A stretch of 64,000 bases of DNA from Isoetes taiwanensis (GCA_021234155.1 JAJEKV010000052.1:3342254-3406253), one strand, 5' to 3'. Counted from the stretch's first letter, positions 46,741-59,254 are shown. Program-made: numbers and translations. The notes: generated by a model not told the origin, from the letters alone.

Positions 46741-46977
46741 ACATCCTACCAGGGCGACCCATGGCGCGCCAATAGGTTGGGCCAGATCCTGGGACACTCT
46801 AAATGCGCTGCATGAGTCGCCTTCTTTCTCTTCGCCTTCTTTCTCTTCCTTGTGCTCTTGCTTTCCCATCTCAACCTATTCCAAAAAGGTCATCCAAACC
46901 AAGCCCATACGACTTGGCGAGGACTTGGATCGCCGTTGTTGTCTCCCCACCCGACTGGTCGTGTCGTGTGGTCTGAT

Positions 46978-47095
46978 CGATCAGCTTGGCTACCCACACG
47001 ACACTTGGTGGTGTTTGGCTGGGTGGTTGGCTGCCCACCCGACTGGGTGGTGTTTGGTTCGGTTAGTTGGCTGCCCACCCGACTGGGTGGTGTTG
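46978..47095 (+). repeat. Short minisatellite at the unit 1/unit 2 junction
   Basis: Three to four imperfect copies of GGCTGCCCACCCGACTGGG + TGGTGTTTGG; a reduced version of 28376-28760. Confidence 0.75.
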
Positions 47096-47413
47096 CAGGA
47101 CTGTGAAACATGCGGCCTCAGATGATTAATTATGTAAAATTAAGGAGCTTCCACATAAAAAGCTCCCTACGTACTGGAAAATAAGGCATTACTGGAAAAG
47201 CTCCCTACATTACTGGAAGCTCCCTACATTACATTACTGGATAAACTGTAACTGAGCACTTGAGAGACCTGAGAGGAAATAGCCAAACAGGCTACAGAGA
47301 AGCGAGAAACAGAGAGTGATAGAAGCAATAAAAAAATATTCTAACCTGTTGATAGAGGCGACTCTACCGTGGGTGATTGGATGCAGCCATGGTTGTACTT
47401 TGACTTTTCAGGG

Positions 47414-47441
47414 CCTTCCTCGACTCGCGAGTCGAGAAAGG
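47414..47441. repeat. CTCGACTCG palindrome beside Helitron E, unit 2
   Basis: Same 28-bp palindrome as 29081-29108, 30 bp before the Helitron E copy 2 left end. Confidence 0.8.
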
Positions 47442-48182
47442 CACTACCTTTCACGTGATTGGATGCAGCTATCCTATATAATAATGTTATAGGGTGTTGC
47501 ATCTTGCCCTAGGTCCGATGGCTGAAATTTTCCCATGCAATAGAGGGTTGAGATTTTTTTTTTAATTAACGTATTTCTTAAAACAAAAACCCTAGCCATG
47601 GCATGGATGGCAATGCTGAATTGGTCACTACAAAATAGGTTATGGAGGAAATTAGGACAAGGTTCGCGTTTTATGAGTGTCTTAGCTTGGCCAGTTTCTC
47701 TTCTCACTTCGCCGGACATGCCGCCATAGCGGGCGGGACGTTTTGAGGGCTTGGAGTTGCGGTGATGGTAGAACAATTGGACGTTTTGAGTGTTTGTGCA
47801 GGTAAGGATGTGCCGAGTTTGAATGCACCCCAGTCCCCTTGAACTTCAAAACTCCGGCTTCCGTTGTTTGGGCTGCTGATTTGAGCTATGTATGCTCACC
47901 GACCAACAATGTAGCTTTTCGAACAGAGTAGATAAGTTTCCTCTTTTTTCCTCTCAGTAGTTTGGCTCCGTTCTTTTACGGGCCCCCAGATCCGAGCTTT
48001 GCCACAATTTAACATACACTTATTCGGCAAAGCTATATTCCCTTTTATGTTAAATTTCACTGGCATATCATGCCTTGGATGGTTTAGGGCTTCTATTTGG
48101 CAATGCGGGATCCAGACTTCAAATGCTGCATCTAGGCTTCAATTGGTTGGTTGGTTGGTTGGTTGGTTGGTTTGTTTGCTAT

Positions 48183-49080
48183 ATGAGCATTTTGGAAAAG
48201 GCTCTTCAGCTCTTTCAAGAGAGTCCAGAGAAAAACATGGTGACTTGGACTGCCATGATTTCTGCATATGCTCAACAAGGACAATTGAACAAAGCCTTCC
48301 AGTTTTTAAGCAAATGCCTAAACGTGATATTATTGTATGGACTGTCATGATTATGGCATATATAAAACGTGGTAAACTCAAGGAAGCCCTTCGACTTTTT
48401 TGGAAAATGCCTGAAAGGGACGTGGTATCTTGGAATACTATGATTTCAGCTCATGCACGGCAAGGAAAGATTGAGGAAGCTATTCAGCTTTTCAAACAGA
48501 TCCCTGAACGGAGTATAGTGTCTTGGAATACCATGATTATTGCACATGTGCAGAATCAACAACTGAAAGAAGCATGTGAACTCTTTTCCCAGATGCCTCA
48601 GCGAGATATGTATTCGTGGAATGCCATTATTTATGGATATACCCAACAGGGACAACTTGATGATGCACTTAAATGTTTCGAGAAAATGCCTCAACAAAAT
48701 GTGTGGTTGGAGCTTATGCTCAGCGAGGATGTCTTGTGGAAGCTTTAGAGCTGTTTAAAAAAAATGCCTTATCCAGATATAATCTCATCCAGATCTCTGC
48801 TTATGGAAAGCAAGGTCATCTAGAGGAGGCATATCATTTCTTTAAACAAATGCCACAACATGATGTAGTTTCATGGACAGCTATGATTTCAGCATATGCG
48901 CAGCATGGGAAGCTAGAGGAAGCTCTAGATCTCTTGCACAACATGCTGGCACGAGATATGAGACCGGATACAATCACTTTTGTCAGTATTATTGATGCTT
49001 GTGCCAACGAGGTCAACTGGGTGACAAATTCATACATCACTAGGTGGTGTAATTCTTCAGGATGTCTTATGGTGTTTTAG
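48183..49080 (+). pseudogene. PPR gene in Helitron E, copy 2 (best preserved)
   Basis: About nine PPR repeats: KALQLFQESPEKNMVTWTAM, ISAYAQQGQLNKA, PKRDIIVWTVMIMAYIKRGK, KMPERDVVSWNTMISAHARQ, KQIPERSIVSWNTMIIAHVQ, SQMPQRDMYSWNAIIYGYTQ, KCFEKMPQQNV, AYAQRGCLVEALELF, KQMPQHDVVSWTAMISAYAQ, ending MRPDTITFVSIIDACA and a stop at 49080. Only about three frame changes: near 48300 (expected CAGCTTTTT shortened to CAGTTTTT), near 48700 (a ~20-bp loss relative to copies 1 and 3) and at an A8 run near 48760. Captured organelle-RNA-binding gene fragment without E/DYW domain; no organelle targeting sequence identified. Confidence 0.8.
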
Positions 49081-49540
49081 GACTTTAAAAAGCTGTTGCA
49101 TACAGTGACCGTGTTCATCTTCTTTGCAGAATTATGTAGAATTGTTGATCCTGCAGAATTATGTTGGATGCTTTATAGGTTTGTTTTACTTCTAATTATT
49201 GGATTTATTGCAGGCATTTGCCTCCCAATTGTTTTTATGGTGTGCTTTTTGGAGGCTTGGATAAATCTTACAGATGAATGCTAGCATTTTGTTTATGCTG
49301 CCAAATAAGTGGGATGCACAAGTAAACAAATGGCTAAGGCATGTGCTGTCTCGAGCAGAATGTGTCATTGAGAAGGTAACTTTCAGCCTAGCAGTTTTAA
49401 TGTCGCATATTCATGAGGCAGTTGGAACTGCTACACAAGGCACCAAAGGTTGAAAGTGGCCTATTTGTGTTGAGCATGGAAAGAGACATCCACATGATCT
49501 AATGAGCATCGGAGACGTGTATACAAACCAACGAACCATT

Positions 49541-50736
49541 CTCGAGCTGCGACTCGCATGACACAACAACGCATGGATGGATGGGGCTTTTCTATTCATC
49601 CCAGCAGTGTAATTACAATGGTAGAGAGTGGGTAGCTGCATATCGCAAGCTACCCAAAAAACAAAAAATACAGGGAATATCCAGTCATAACACCTGGACC
49701 CCAAAATACAAAAATATATCATAGATGTTTGGCTAGTGTACCTGCCTAGGGCTTATCGCCGGGATTAAAAAACCCCGCCCTTTCGGGTTTTCGAGGAAAA
49801 ACCCTAGCGATAAGCCCTAGGCAAAGTGGGCTTAGACAACGCCGGGCCGCTAAACTTCCCAAAACCCACGCCCAAAAGAAACCAACGGCAACCGGCAACC
49901 GCATAAGACCACAAAACACAATAGAGAAGAACAAAACCTCGAAAAAGCTTAGGGGTCGATTAAAGCCGTGCCACGCTTAACAACATATATAAACAAAATA
50001 CTTAAGGGAGGGAGGGAGGGAGAGCATAGAACATAACCCGAAACACCGGCTAAGAGAAAGCGCCCGATGAGAAGTCAAGGCTTAATGCAGAAGAAATAGC
50101 GATCCCCTAACCGGATGAGAGGCCCGAAATGCATGCAATGCATGCAGCAACGATGTAATCTTTGCATGCTCGCCTGGCTCGAGAATCGCGATCCGCCGGA
50201 TCGATCTCAAGATTCTCGAAGCCGCGACTCGCATGACACAACAACGCCCGAAAAGAAGAGAACTTCCCGCCGATCCGAGATGAAGGCTCAAGAATTGCCC
50301 CATAGTGGAGGAATGCCGAGGTAGAAGCGGTGACGAGAAGGATAGGAAGAGATACGAGAAAGATAGGAAACGCCAGAAGGGATGCGCCAGAAAGGTCAAC
50401 GCAGCCAAGGTAGAAGAGAACCGAGAACGATAAGAAACGCCGTGAAGGGATACGCCAGAAAGGTCAGGTCGAAGAGAAACAAGAATGATAGGAAATGCCA
50501 CGAAAGGTCAACCCATGCAAGAGGAAGCCCCTCCTCTGCATGAGAGCATAGAACATAACCTGAAACACTGCTGGGCGAAGAGAAAGCGCCGATGAGAAGC
50601 TGAAGGCGAATGCAGGAAGAAATAGCGATCCCCTAACCGGATGAGAGGCCCGAAATGCATGCAATGCATGCAGGCAACGCATGCAACTCTTGCATGCTCG
50701 TCTGGCTCGAGAATCGCGATCCGTCGGATCGATCTG
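49541..50736. mobile_element. 1.2-kb insertion in Helitron E copy 2, unclassified
   Basis: Absent from unit 1 (compare 31229-31234). Flanked by CATT on both sides (49537-49540 and 50737-50740) where unit 1 has one CATT, so a 4-bp target duplication is likely. The interior has a direct repeat of about 160 bp (about 50080-50200 and 50610-50735, with AAATGCATGCAATGCATGCA) and GACTCGCATGACACAACAAC twice (49550 and 50226). Multiple TCGAGAATCGCGATCC words are partial palindromes. No coding capacity recognised; probably non-autonomous. Confidence 0.6.
49743..49823. repeat. 81-bp hairpin with perfect 17-bp arms
   Basis: TGCCTAGGGCTTATCGC (49743-49759) and GCGATAAGCCCTAGGCA (49807-49823) are exact reverse complements around a 47-nt loop that itself contains AAACCC/GGGTTT segments. 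It lies inside the 1.2-kb insertion. Confidence 0.8.
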
Positions 50737-51548
50737 CATTTTATTTTCATTGTTTGGATGCTTGCATGAAAGGCATATCATAGTTACCTCATGCATTGAC
50801 AATAACATTTTAAATGTAGCCATTCTATTGTGACCGTTGGATTATATTATTTTAATGGGAGTTTACTCTAAGGTGCACAAGGTGCACAATATGACTTAAG
50901 AAACTCATGGCTGGCCTAGACTTTTGTGCCTATTGTAGACTTAAGAGACTCAAAAAGTTCCACATTTGATGCCTTTTTTTTTGCCTATTGCAGACTTAGG
51001 AGACTCAAAGGGTTCCGCATTAATTGCTTTAACGTTCTAACTATAAAGGAACAACTAAACACCATCATGCTGCTAAGAATAAAGGCATTCAAAATTCTAA
51101 AAACCATCATCATATTGAGCACCATCATGCTAAATCTAACTCGTCACATGATGCAAAAATAGAATAAGTTGATGGAAAGTGCATGATGCATGAGAGATTG
51201 AAATTAAGGAGCAAGACAATTGATCCTTATATAACATTCTTAATCTTAACATTGAATAAATACAAAATGAATCATTCTCACACGTGTAGATCTAGAGCAA
51301 CATTTTTGCCTTCCTATATCTTTAGCATTTGTTATTGTTAGTCCAAAGGTTTTAACAGCCCTCACTCACAACCCAATGATACTTTTTATGGATTTTCCTA
51401 ATTATATTATTTTTGACTTGTGCCCAGCAACGCTGGGCACTATTACTAGTATGGAATGAATGTTGTCCATTGTATTTTGAATTCTCCATTCTTTTCTTCG
51501 TTTTGACTAATGGCACCGTAATTGTTAATCATGGACTCTCCTTGCTCC

Positions 51549-51949
51549 GTGTGGTTCGAGCGCAGATTCCCGCGACCAAGACAGATCCCCGTTCGGGCAT
51601 CACCGAGATCGCTCCAGCGGCAATGAGATCCCACTCAAGGCTTATGAGATCCCGCTCTAGCACAGATCCCGCTCACGCTACACTCTTACCCGACCTTTGG
51701 GATAAGATTGCTCGTGAATGTAGACGCTATGCAGATGCTCGGGAAGAAGAAGAGAGGAAGAAATTTTCAAAAGTCCAGAAAGCTCAAAGCATCTTGCAGG
51801 CATTGCATAACATCCACGGAAGTTGGAGAAGGACCATATTCGATGAAAAGCTGCGGGAGGAGAGTGGAGAAATCGGGTGGACAGGTCAGCGGGTGGCTCC
51901 CGAGGCACCTCCTCGTGAGGCCATTCCACACTCTTCAGGTTGCCCCTAA
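51549..51949 (+). CDS. Small charged ORF of the 9.1-kb unit, copy 2
   Basis: Same as 32027-32420: SRLMRSRSSTDPAHATLLPD, IARECRRYADAREEEERKKF, SILQALHNIHGSWRRTIFDE, stop at 51947-51949. In this copy the frame is open from upstream of the acceptor-like CTCCTTGCTCC through to the stop. Function unknown. Confidence 0.4.
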
Positions 51950-52838
51950 GGCACAGATGGCATGAAAAAGCCCCGCACGTTAATCCCCTAAGGTGGACCG
52001 CCTACCACGATGATGTAACTGTAGTGACAGCAAGCAGGCATAGGTTCAATACGCTGTACGTTTTATAAGGAATACGTATGAATTGTATGATAGGCACATA
52101 TTTGCTGTATAAAACGTAAAAAATACGGCAAAAAAAAATTCCGGCGTCGGAAGATTTTCGCGTATGCGAAACCTTCTAACTCGCGTGATGCAAAAACAGG
52201 TGAAAATCGTGGTACCTAACGCAATTTTTTTTTTTTTTTTCAGCGTATCGCGAAACCTTTAGATCACAGACGCTGAAGTTTTTCACAGACGCCGATGGCT
52301 GTAAAAACAGCGTCAGACGCTAATTTTTTTTATTTTTTATTTTTTTACGGATTTGAATTTGAAAACCGCGATAACGTGAAACCTTTCAGATCGCGACATA
52401 AAAGTTTTTTCGCAGCGACGCCGATACGTATGGGTCGTAGCGAAAAAAACAAATTTTTTTTTTTTTTTAAGATATCTTTTTGGTTAAACTAACATCTTTA
52501 GAATTACACTAGTGATCTAAAAACTATTGCGGGACAAGTATGCGCAGGAAGGACTTGAACATGGTCTTATATGCACTGTACATGGTGCACAATTGGACAT
52601 GATTATCTTCACAGAATATAGGTATTTGCATTTGCAGAAAAACCCTGGTGGCCAATAAAATCTACATATGGGTAACACTTGCATTAAATTTCCCTTTTAC
52701 CTTGCTAATGTATATGAATAGGAAGTGAACCAAAGGGATTTTTACTTGGATTAAAAATGGCAGGAAAAAGAAAAAAATGTGCATGTCGAACTTTTACCTA
52801 ATTTTTAGGGCATAGTTATCTTTTAGCAAAAGGAAATC

Positions 52839-53355
52839 ATGGAAACGCAGGCTAAGGATATGGGATCGGCCGACAGGTACACCACGGCCTCCTGCTTGCA
52901 ATGGTATGATACTTCGCCATCTGGGACTGTCGGTAATAGGTACTGGGTTTTTCCATATAAGGAAGTCAGGACTCGTAAGAAACTGAAGGCTTATCTTGCA
53001 CAGCCAGAGAGTTCTTGTAAGATTACATTGCTAGTGATGGGTAGTAAGACGGGCGATCTGAATATTGCCACTAAGAAGAGGTTGGCAGAAGAAAAATCAA
53101 AATGGAATGGGGGGAAGGAAAATTTTCCAGTTCCATAATGCGGCTGTTACTCCAAATACTAGTGGAGCAGCAAAGAAGATCGTGGAATGTGAGATTGAGA
53201 AGCATGCTGAAAAGGAGTCTGAAGGCAAGCCCACAAAAAAAGATGATCAGGAGGACGATTTTCACACAACAAAGTTGCCAATGATTCTAGGGACTCTGCG
53301 CCATCTGAAGATACTAACGCCATGGGGCGCACTCCACAGGTTTGAGGGATTTTGA
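52839..53355 (+). CDS. Unidentified ORF of the 9.1-kb unit, copy 2
   Basis: ATG at 52839; METQAKDMGSADRYTTASCL ... GNRYWVFPYKEVRTRKKL to a stop at 53138, with continuation in another frame to 53355, exactly as at 33319-33835. Only about four base differences from copy 1. No domain recognised. Confidence 0.45.
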
Positions 53356-55454
53356 GATCTTAGGACTTGACAATCCTTTTCTGAAATTTTGATGCAATTT
53401 TTAATAATAGGAAGCAAAAGATTGCTAGATCTTAACTACAGATTAAATTTAAAAGTATGAGGTCATATGAAATAGTTCTTGAAGGATCTACTCAATTTAG
53501 ATTATGAAGCTTTAGATCAGACCTGATTTATGCCAAAAGCTTGGTCTGAGTTTGGTAACCATTACTTTATAGGCATTAATAGATTAATGTCATTTCTGCC
53601 TTGGATCTAAAATAGTTCAGATCTGAAAATTGTTATAAATTAGATCTATGGCACTTATATGTATAATAGCAAGTATGAACTAGATATATTAGGGCTACTG
53701 AATTATTGATAGATTAAGGTGGCCTGGTTCATATTTGCTAAACTGACATCTTCTAATCTTTGGCTTTATGCTTGAATATTGATATAGTGAAGGGGGATAA
53801 CCTCAAAGAAACCCATGACACCTGCTATCCCATACATGACAACCATTCTAATGCTTGTTTTTTGTTTGTGGATGCAGGTAACAGGTTTCTTTGCTCTATA
53901 CTCAGTATTCAGTTCAACTTTGGACACGGAATTTGGGTTCTATGAAATGATTACACCTGTTGTACTAAAATACTTGTTAAATATCAGCTTTGGACATGGT
54001 AAACATTCTGAAACCTGTGCTTCTATAGTGCTTTTGGGATCTGCTGTAAGTTATCTTAACAAATATGTGGAAGATATCTTAAGCACGTAGGGTTTTCATA
54101 ACTTGTTACACTAAAGTGAATTAATGATTTCATGGCACGGTAAACATCGTGATTCTTGTACTTATCTTCTGGCTTGCTGTAATTTCTGCAGACAGAAGTA
54201 TATTATGTATTCAGTTGAAATATAAACTAGTTGTAGCGGATTTTTAGTATATTCAAACTGATGGGTCATTGAACATGAAATATTATCAAGGATGGCAAAT
54301 TATTATATCATTGTTGCATGTATTTTTTGCTGAAATAAATGCAGTGGCAGTATTCGGTAAGGATCTAAGTATTGCAAGTTGATAACATTTCATAAACACA
54401 CTTTGTACCAAGTCCTGGCTTAAACATAATGACCTGATTATATTTAAGGCTGCTAATGGATCTGCTGTTTACCTTCTAAGGTCTTTAGCAGATAATAGTC
54501 CGCTCGATGATGAGCAGGGTTTTTTTTTTTTTTTTTTGTTTTTCGATTATGCGGTTTTTCTTGTTCACAGACGCGCGAAAAACTTTCTGCAGACGCATAA
54601 AATAGAAGGCTTTCGTGTGACGCGAAATTTTTTTCCCTACGGCGACTAAAAAATATGTAAAATACGTATTTTTCACAAAAATACATATTTTTTAACTTTA
54701 TACGTCAGGAATTTAGATTTCGTACGTACAGAACCTGACAGCAAGACCGCCATGGTCTCTGCGTCCGATGTAAATTACATTCTACCTATTCAATTTATTA
54801 ATAAAAATTCTTTACAACTTTGGTTTCAATATGTAATGAATTCCTTTGTTTGAGTTGTATTGTTCTTGTTCTCGACTCGCTATCCGAGAAAACTAGGAGA
54901 AAGCTTGGACCCACACTAAGAGACAAATATTCGAATTATGGACAATTTTCTTGTCGGAGTAATTTTCCCATCTCCTTTTTGTGTAAAATAACAGGGTTCC
55001 GAAAAGAAGTGGGAATGGAATGAGACCCACTTTAATTAAATACGACTTTTAGTAAATATGGTAGATAATTCATAGATAGAGAAGAACAACTGAAGGACAT
55101 GCATGTAGAAGCTTGCTTGGATGCATTGTTAATAGAGACCACAGAATGACAGGTAAAGAAACTGTGAGGTGAATACATAACAACCGAACGATAATGAAAG
55201 TAATTTTGGTTAGTGAATATGTAGCATAATAACAGGGGTTTTTTTGTGTTTTTGTACGCTTTTCACAAAGGTTTTCCTAAGATTTCATGGCGTATTCGAA
55301 TGGATGTACTAATGCGTACATCTAGAGTGCACCATTTCTTAGTCGTTGATTTAGCTTTTTTTTTTCAATGGGCATTCTTGCAAAAAATTAATGTTCTTGT
55401 GATCAGAGTGGAAACAGATTTGGAGTGGCAGAGATTTGGAGTGGCAGAGGATGA

Positions 55455-55458
55455 TGCG
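55455..55458. other. Empty target site (TGCG) of the 9.2-kb transposon
   Basis: GAGGATGATGCGGCCGGAT here is continuous, whereas in unit 1 the same words are split by 35944-45139 with TGCG on both sides. This gives a precise pre-insertion allele. Confidence 0.9.
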
Positions 55459-56847
55459 GCCGGATTTGTGCTACATATTCAAAGGCAACAGTGAACAGTG
55501 TTGATATTCTTATTTACATGTGAGCAAATTTTAAGTGGTGAAATTGACCTGGAGCTTGGCAACGAGGTCAGCAGGAATATTGAAAGCAAGCTGCCAACGA
55601 CATCCCTAACTTGTTCAAAATTCCGCAAAAGTCTCAGACATTTAATCCAGTTCACTACAGACCCGAGCATGTTTTGCCTTCTTTGGTCTGGAGTTGGGGC
55701 CCTGTTTTTTTGTGCGGATGTGCATGTAGGCTTAGTACAGGTTATTCCATGATTTCATTGAGCGGTAAAGACCCAAAATGCGCGGTGATGTTTGAAGGAA
55801 GCGGATCAATGTTGTAACGGAACTCGAACTTCGGCATTTACAAAGCTCGTTGCGAAAGAGAGTAGTAAAACAAACATTTGTTTTAGGGTTGCAAATGGCG
55901 ATGCGGGGAGCATTTAATCCGTTCACTGCGGACCGAGCTTGTTTTGCCTTGCTGGTCGGAGTTGGGGCCCCTGTTTTGATGTGCATGTACGCTTAGTACA
56001 AAGGTTATTCCATGATTTCATTGAGCCAGTAAAGACCCAAAATGCGCAGGTGATGCAGGACGATGCAGGAGCTGAAGCTATGTCTGCAAATCTTGGGCAC
56101 TTTTCTATAAGATCAATCCAGGTAGTAAAGTTTGAAACCTAATGGCTTGGAAATAAGAATGCTAGATATTTGATAGTCCGTGCTAGATATTTGATTTCTC
56201 CTCGTGGCCTTTATGCAACCGCCTCGCTGACCCTTTATGCGCCCCAAGGAGTGCATTAACGTGATCACATCCGGCCGCAAAGAAAAGTCCAAGCATGCAA
56301 AATGGAAAATGAGTCGATTGCCACTTTTCAGCTATATGAGAGATGAACTTGCCTCGACTATGGCTACCATAATAACATGATGCTTAACATGATCAATTCC
56401 CGATGGCCCTTGGGATGTTGACATGGTCGATCTATTGAAGACATGGATTCTTCCTTAATCCTTCTTTGAAAACAGTACTACGGATCTCTGGAACTCTCAC
56501 TCTCTTTCTTCTACCATGGCAAATGCTCGACTCAAAAAGCCTTTCATCTTAGAGTTGATCAAATGATGTTCAAAGATGTTAGTTTTAAACCTAGGGTTCA
56601 TCAAAATTCTTTTGGAAATTTTGTGCCTTTGGATTGGAAATGGCATGATTTTGAAGCACATGATTTGCATGGCAAATTGCCGCGAATCGTACAAGCATCA
56701 TCTAAGTCTCGTGGCCTCCCTTTCCATTTCCATTGCTGCCTTGTAATCATACCATAATAAGTTTGTAGCTTTTCATTGCATGTTGGAAGCATGATTTTTC
56801 ATGCTGCCTTTCTATATAATTTCCATGTACCATCTTGCATTATTATC

Positions 56848-57030
56848 TCTAGCGCCTTGGGAACAGTCTCTCTCTAGCCCTCTCTCTAGCGCCTTGAGGT
56901 ACAGTCTCTCTATAGCGCCTTAGGAACAGTCTCTCTCTATAGCGCCTTGGGAACAGTCTCTCTCTAGCCCTCTCTCTCACTTTCTCTCTCTAGCCTTCTT
57001 TCCCCCTCGGCCCCCTACCCTTTACCCTTT
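56848..57030 (+). repeat. Pyrimidine-rich tandem repeat, unit 2
   Basis: Same AGCGCCTTGGGAACAGTCTC iterations as 46551-46740, followed by the same CT-rich run and the conserved block leading to the next unit boundary. Confidence 0.75.
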
Positions 57031-58476
57031 CTCTCTCTACATCCTACCAGGGCGACCCATGGCGCGCCAATAGGTTGGGCAGATCCTAGGACACTCTAAA
57101 TTGCATGAGTCGCCTTCTTTCTCTTCGCCTTCTTTCTCTTCCTTGTGCTCTTGCTTTCCCATCTCAACCTATTCCAAAAAGGTCATCCAAACCAAGCCCA
57201 TACGACTTGGCGAGGACATGGATCGCCGTTGTTGTCTCCCCACCCGACTGGTCGTGTCGTGTGGTCTGATCGATCAGCTTGGCTACCCACACGACACTTG
57301 GTGGTGTTTGGTCGGTGGGTGGTTGGCGCCCACCCGGACCGGGTGGTGTTTGGTTCGGTTAGTTGGTACGCCCACCCGACTGGGTGGTGTTGCAGGACTG
57401 TGAAACATGTGGCCTCAGATGATTAATTATGTAAAATTAAGGAGCTTCCACATAAAAAGCTCCCTACGTACTGGAAAATAAGGCATTACTGGAAAAGCTC
57501 CCTACATTACTGGAAGCTCCCTACATTACATTACTGGATAAACTGTAACTGAGCACTTGAGAGACCTGAGAGGAAATAGCCAAACAGGCTACAGAGAAGC
57601 GAGAAACAGAGAGTGATAGAAGCAATAAAAAAATATTCTAACCTGCTGATAGAGGCGACTCTACCGTGGGTGATTGGATGCAGCCATGGTTGTACTTTGA
57701 CTTTTCAGGGCCTTCCTCGACTCGCGAGTCGAGAAAGGCACTACCTTTCACGTGATTGGATGCAGCTATCCTATATAATAATGTTATAGGGTGTTGCATC
57801 TTGCCCTAGATCCGATGGCTGAAATTTTCCCATGCAATAGAGGGTTGAGATTTTTTTTTTAATTAACGTATTTCTTAAAACAAAAACCCTAGCCATGGCA
57901 TGGATGGCAATGCTGAATTCCGTCACTACAAAATAGGTTATGGAGGAAATTAGGACAGTGCTCCGTTTTATGAGTGTCTTAGCTTCAGCAGTTTCTCTTC
58001 TCACTGCCAGACATGCTGCCATAGCCGGGCAGGACGTTTTGAGGGCTTGGAGTTGCGGTGATGGTAGAACAGTGGACGTTTTGAGTGTTTGTGCAGGTAA
58101 GGATGTGCCAGAGTTTGAATGCACCCCCAGTCCGTTGAACTTCAAAACTCTGGCTTCCGTTGTTTGGGCTGCTGATTTGAGCTATGTATGCTCACTGACT
58201 GAACAACAGAGCTTTCTGAACAGAGTAGATAAGTTTCCTCTTTTTTTCCTCTGTAGTTTGGCTCCAGTTCTTTACGGGCCCCCAGATCTGAGCTTTGCCA
58301 CAATTTAACATACACTTATTCGGCAGCAGCTATATTCCCTTTTTATGTTAAATTTCACTGGCATATCATGCCTTGGATGGTTTAGGGCTTCTATTTGGCA
58401 ATGCGGGATCCAGACTTCAAATGCTGCATCTAGGCTTCAATTGGTTGGTTGGTTGGTTGGTTGGTTTGTTTGCTAT

Positions 58477-59250
58477 ATGAGCGTTTTGGAAAAGGCTCTT
58501 CAGCTCTTTCAAGAGAGTCCAGAGAAAAACATGGTGACTTGGACTGCCATGATTTCTGCATATGCTCAACAAGGACAATTGAACAAAGCCCTCCAGTTTT
58601 TAAGCAAATGCCTAAACGTGATATTATTGTATGGACTGTCATGATTATGGCATATATAAAACGTGGTAAACTCAAGGAAGCCCTTCGACTTTTTTGGAAA
58701 ATGCCTGAAAGGGACGTGGTATCTTGGAATACTATGATTTCAGCTCATGCACGGCAAGGAAAGATTGAGGAAGCTATTCAGCTTTTCAAACAGATCCCTG
58801 AACGGAGTATAGTGTCTTGGAATACCATGATTATTGCACATGTGCAGAATCAACAACTGAAAGAAGCATGTGAACTCTTTTCCCAGATGCCTCAGCGAGA
58901 TATGTATTCGTGGAATGCCATTATTTATGGATATACCCAACAGGGACAACTTGATGATGCACTTAAATGTTTCGAGAAAATGCCTCAACAAAATGTGGTC
59001 ACATGGTATATAATGGTTGGAGCCTCAACAAAATGTGGTCACATGGTATATAATGGTTGGAGCTTATGCTCAGCGAGGATGTCTTGTGGAAGCTTTAGAG
59101 CTGTTTAAAAAAAATGCCTTATCCAGATATAATCTCATCCAGATCTCTGCTTATGGAAAATCCAGATATAATCTCATCCAGATCTCTGCTTATGGAGAGC
59201 AAGGTCATATAATCTCATCCAGATCTCTGCTTATGGAAAGCAAGATCATC
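58477..59250 (+). pseudogene. PPR gene in Helitron E, copy 3 (5' two thirds)
   Basis: Same start as the others (SVLEKALQLFQESPEKNMVT). A long open frame 58449-59108 carries six repeats (KQMPKRDIIVWTVMIMAYIK through KMPQQNVVTWYIMVGAS). A ~39-bp direct duplication at about 58985-59062 (AAAATGTGGTCACATGGTAT twice) and repeated ATCTCATCCAGATCTCTGC blocks lead into the scrambled microrepeat region. No intact C-terminus. Confidence 0.75.
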
Positions 59251-59254
59251 TAGA

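Larger units (their letters stand above)
28569..46910 (+). repeat. Segmental tandem repeat, unit 1 (~9.1 kb plus a 9.2-kb transposon)
   Basis: From CGACTTGGCGAGGACTTGGA to the next occurrence at 46911. Without the transposon (35944-45139) and one TSD copy it is about 9.14 kb and aligns end to end with 46911-57203 minus that unit's own 1.2-kb insertion. Content in order: minisatellite, conserved 28776-29080 spacer (short repeats of GCTCCCTACATTACTGG), palindrome, Helitron E with a PPR gene, two small ORFs, AT-rich spacers, 45144-46550 spacer with internal duplication, and a CTCT-rich tandem repeat. Confidence 0.9.
47472..51449 (+). mobile_element. Helitron E, copy 2, with PPR gene and nested 1.2-kb insertion
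   Basis: 5' TCCTATATAATAATG at 47472. 3' hairpin GTGCCCAGCAACGCTGGGC at 51419-51437 and CTAG at 51446-51449. It is 3,978 bp because of the insertion 49541-50736; the rest aligns with copy 1. The (TTGG)n tract is at about 48143-48171. Confidence 0.85.
46911..57203 (+). repeat. Segmental tandem repeat, unit 2 (~9.1 kb plus a 1.2-kb insertion)
   Basis: Starts CGACTTGGCGAGGACTTGGA and repeats unit 1 in the same order. It has no 9.2-kb transposon (empty site TGCG at 55455-55458) but has an insertion at 49541-50736 that unit 1 lacks. Spacers without genes: 52000-52838 (AT-rich GCG-word region), 53356-54819 and 55024-56340, all as described for unit 1. Confidence 0.9.

Noticed and set aside
46850-47125. 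ORF over the unit 1/unit 2 junction as a fusion gene
   Set aside because: It is the minisatellite again; the reading frame is not kept at 28569 or 57204.
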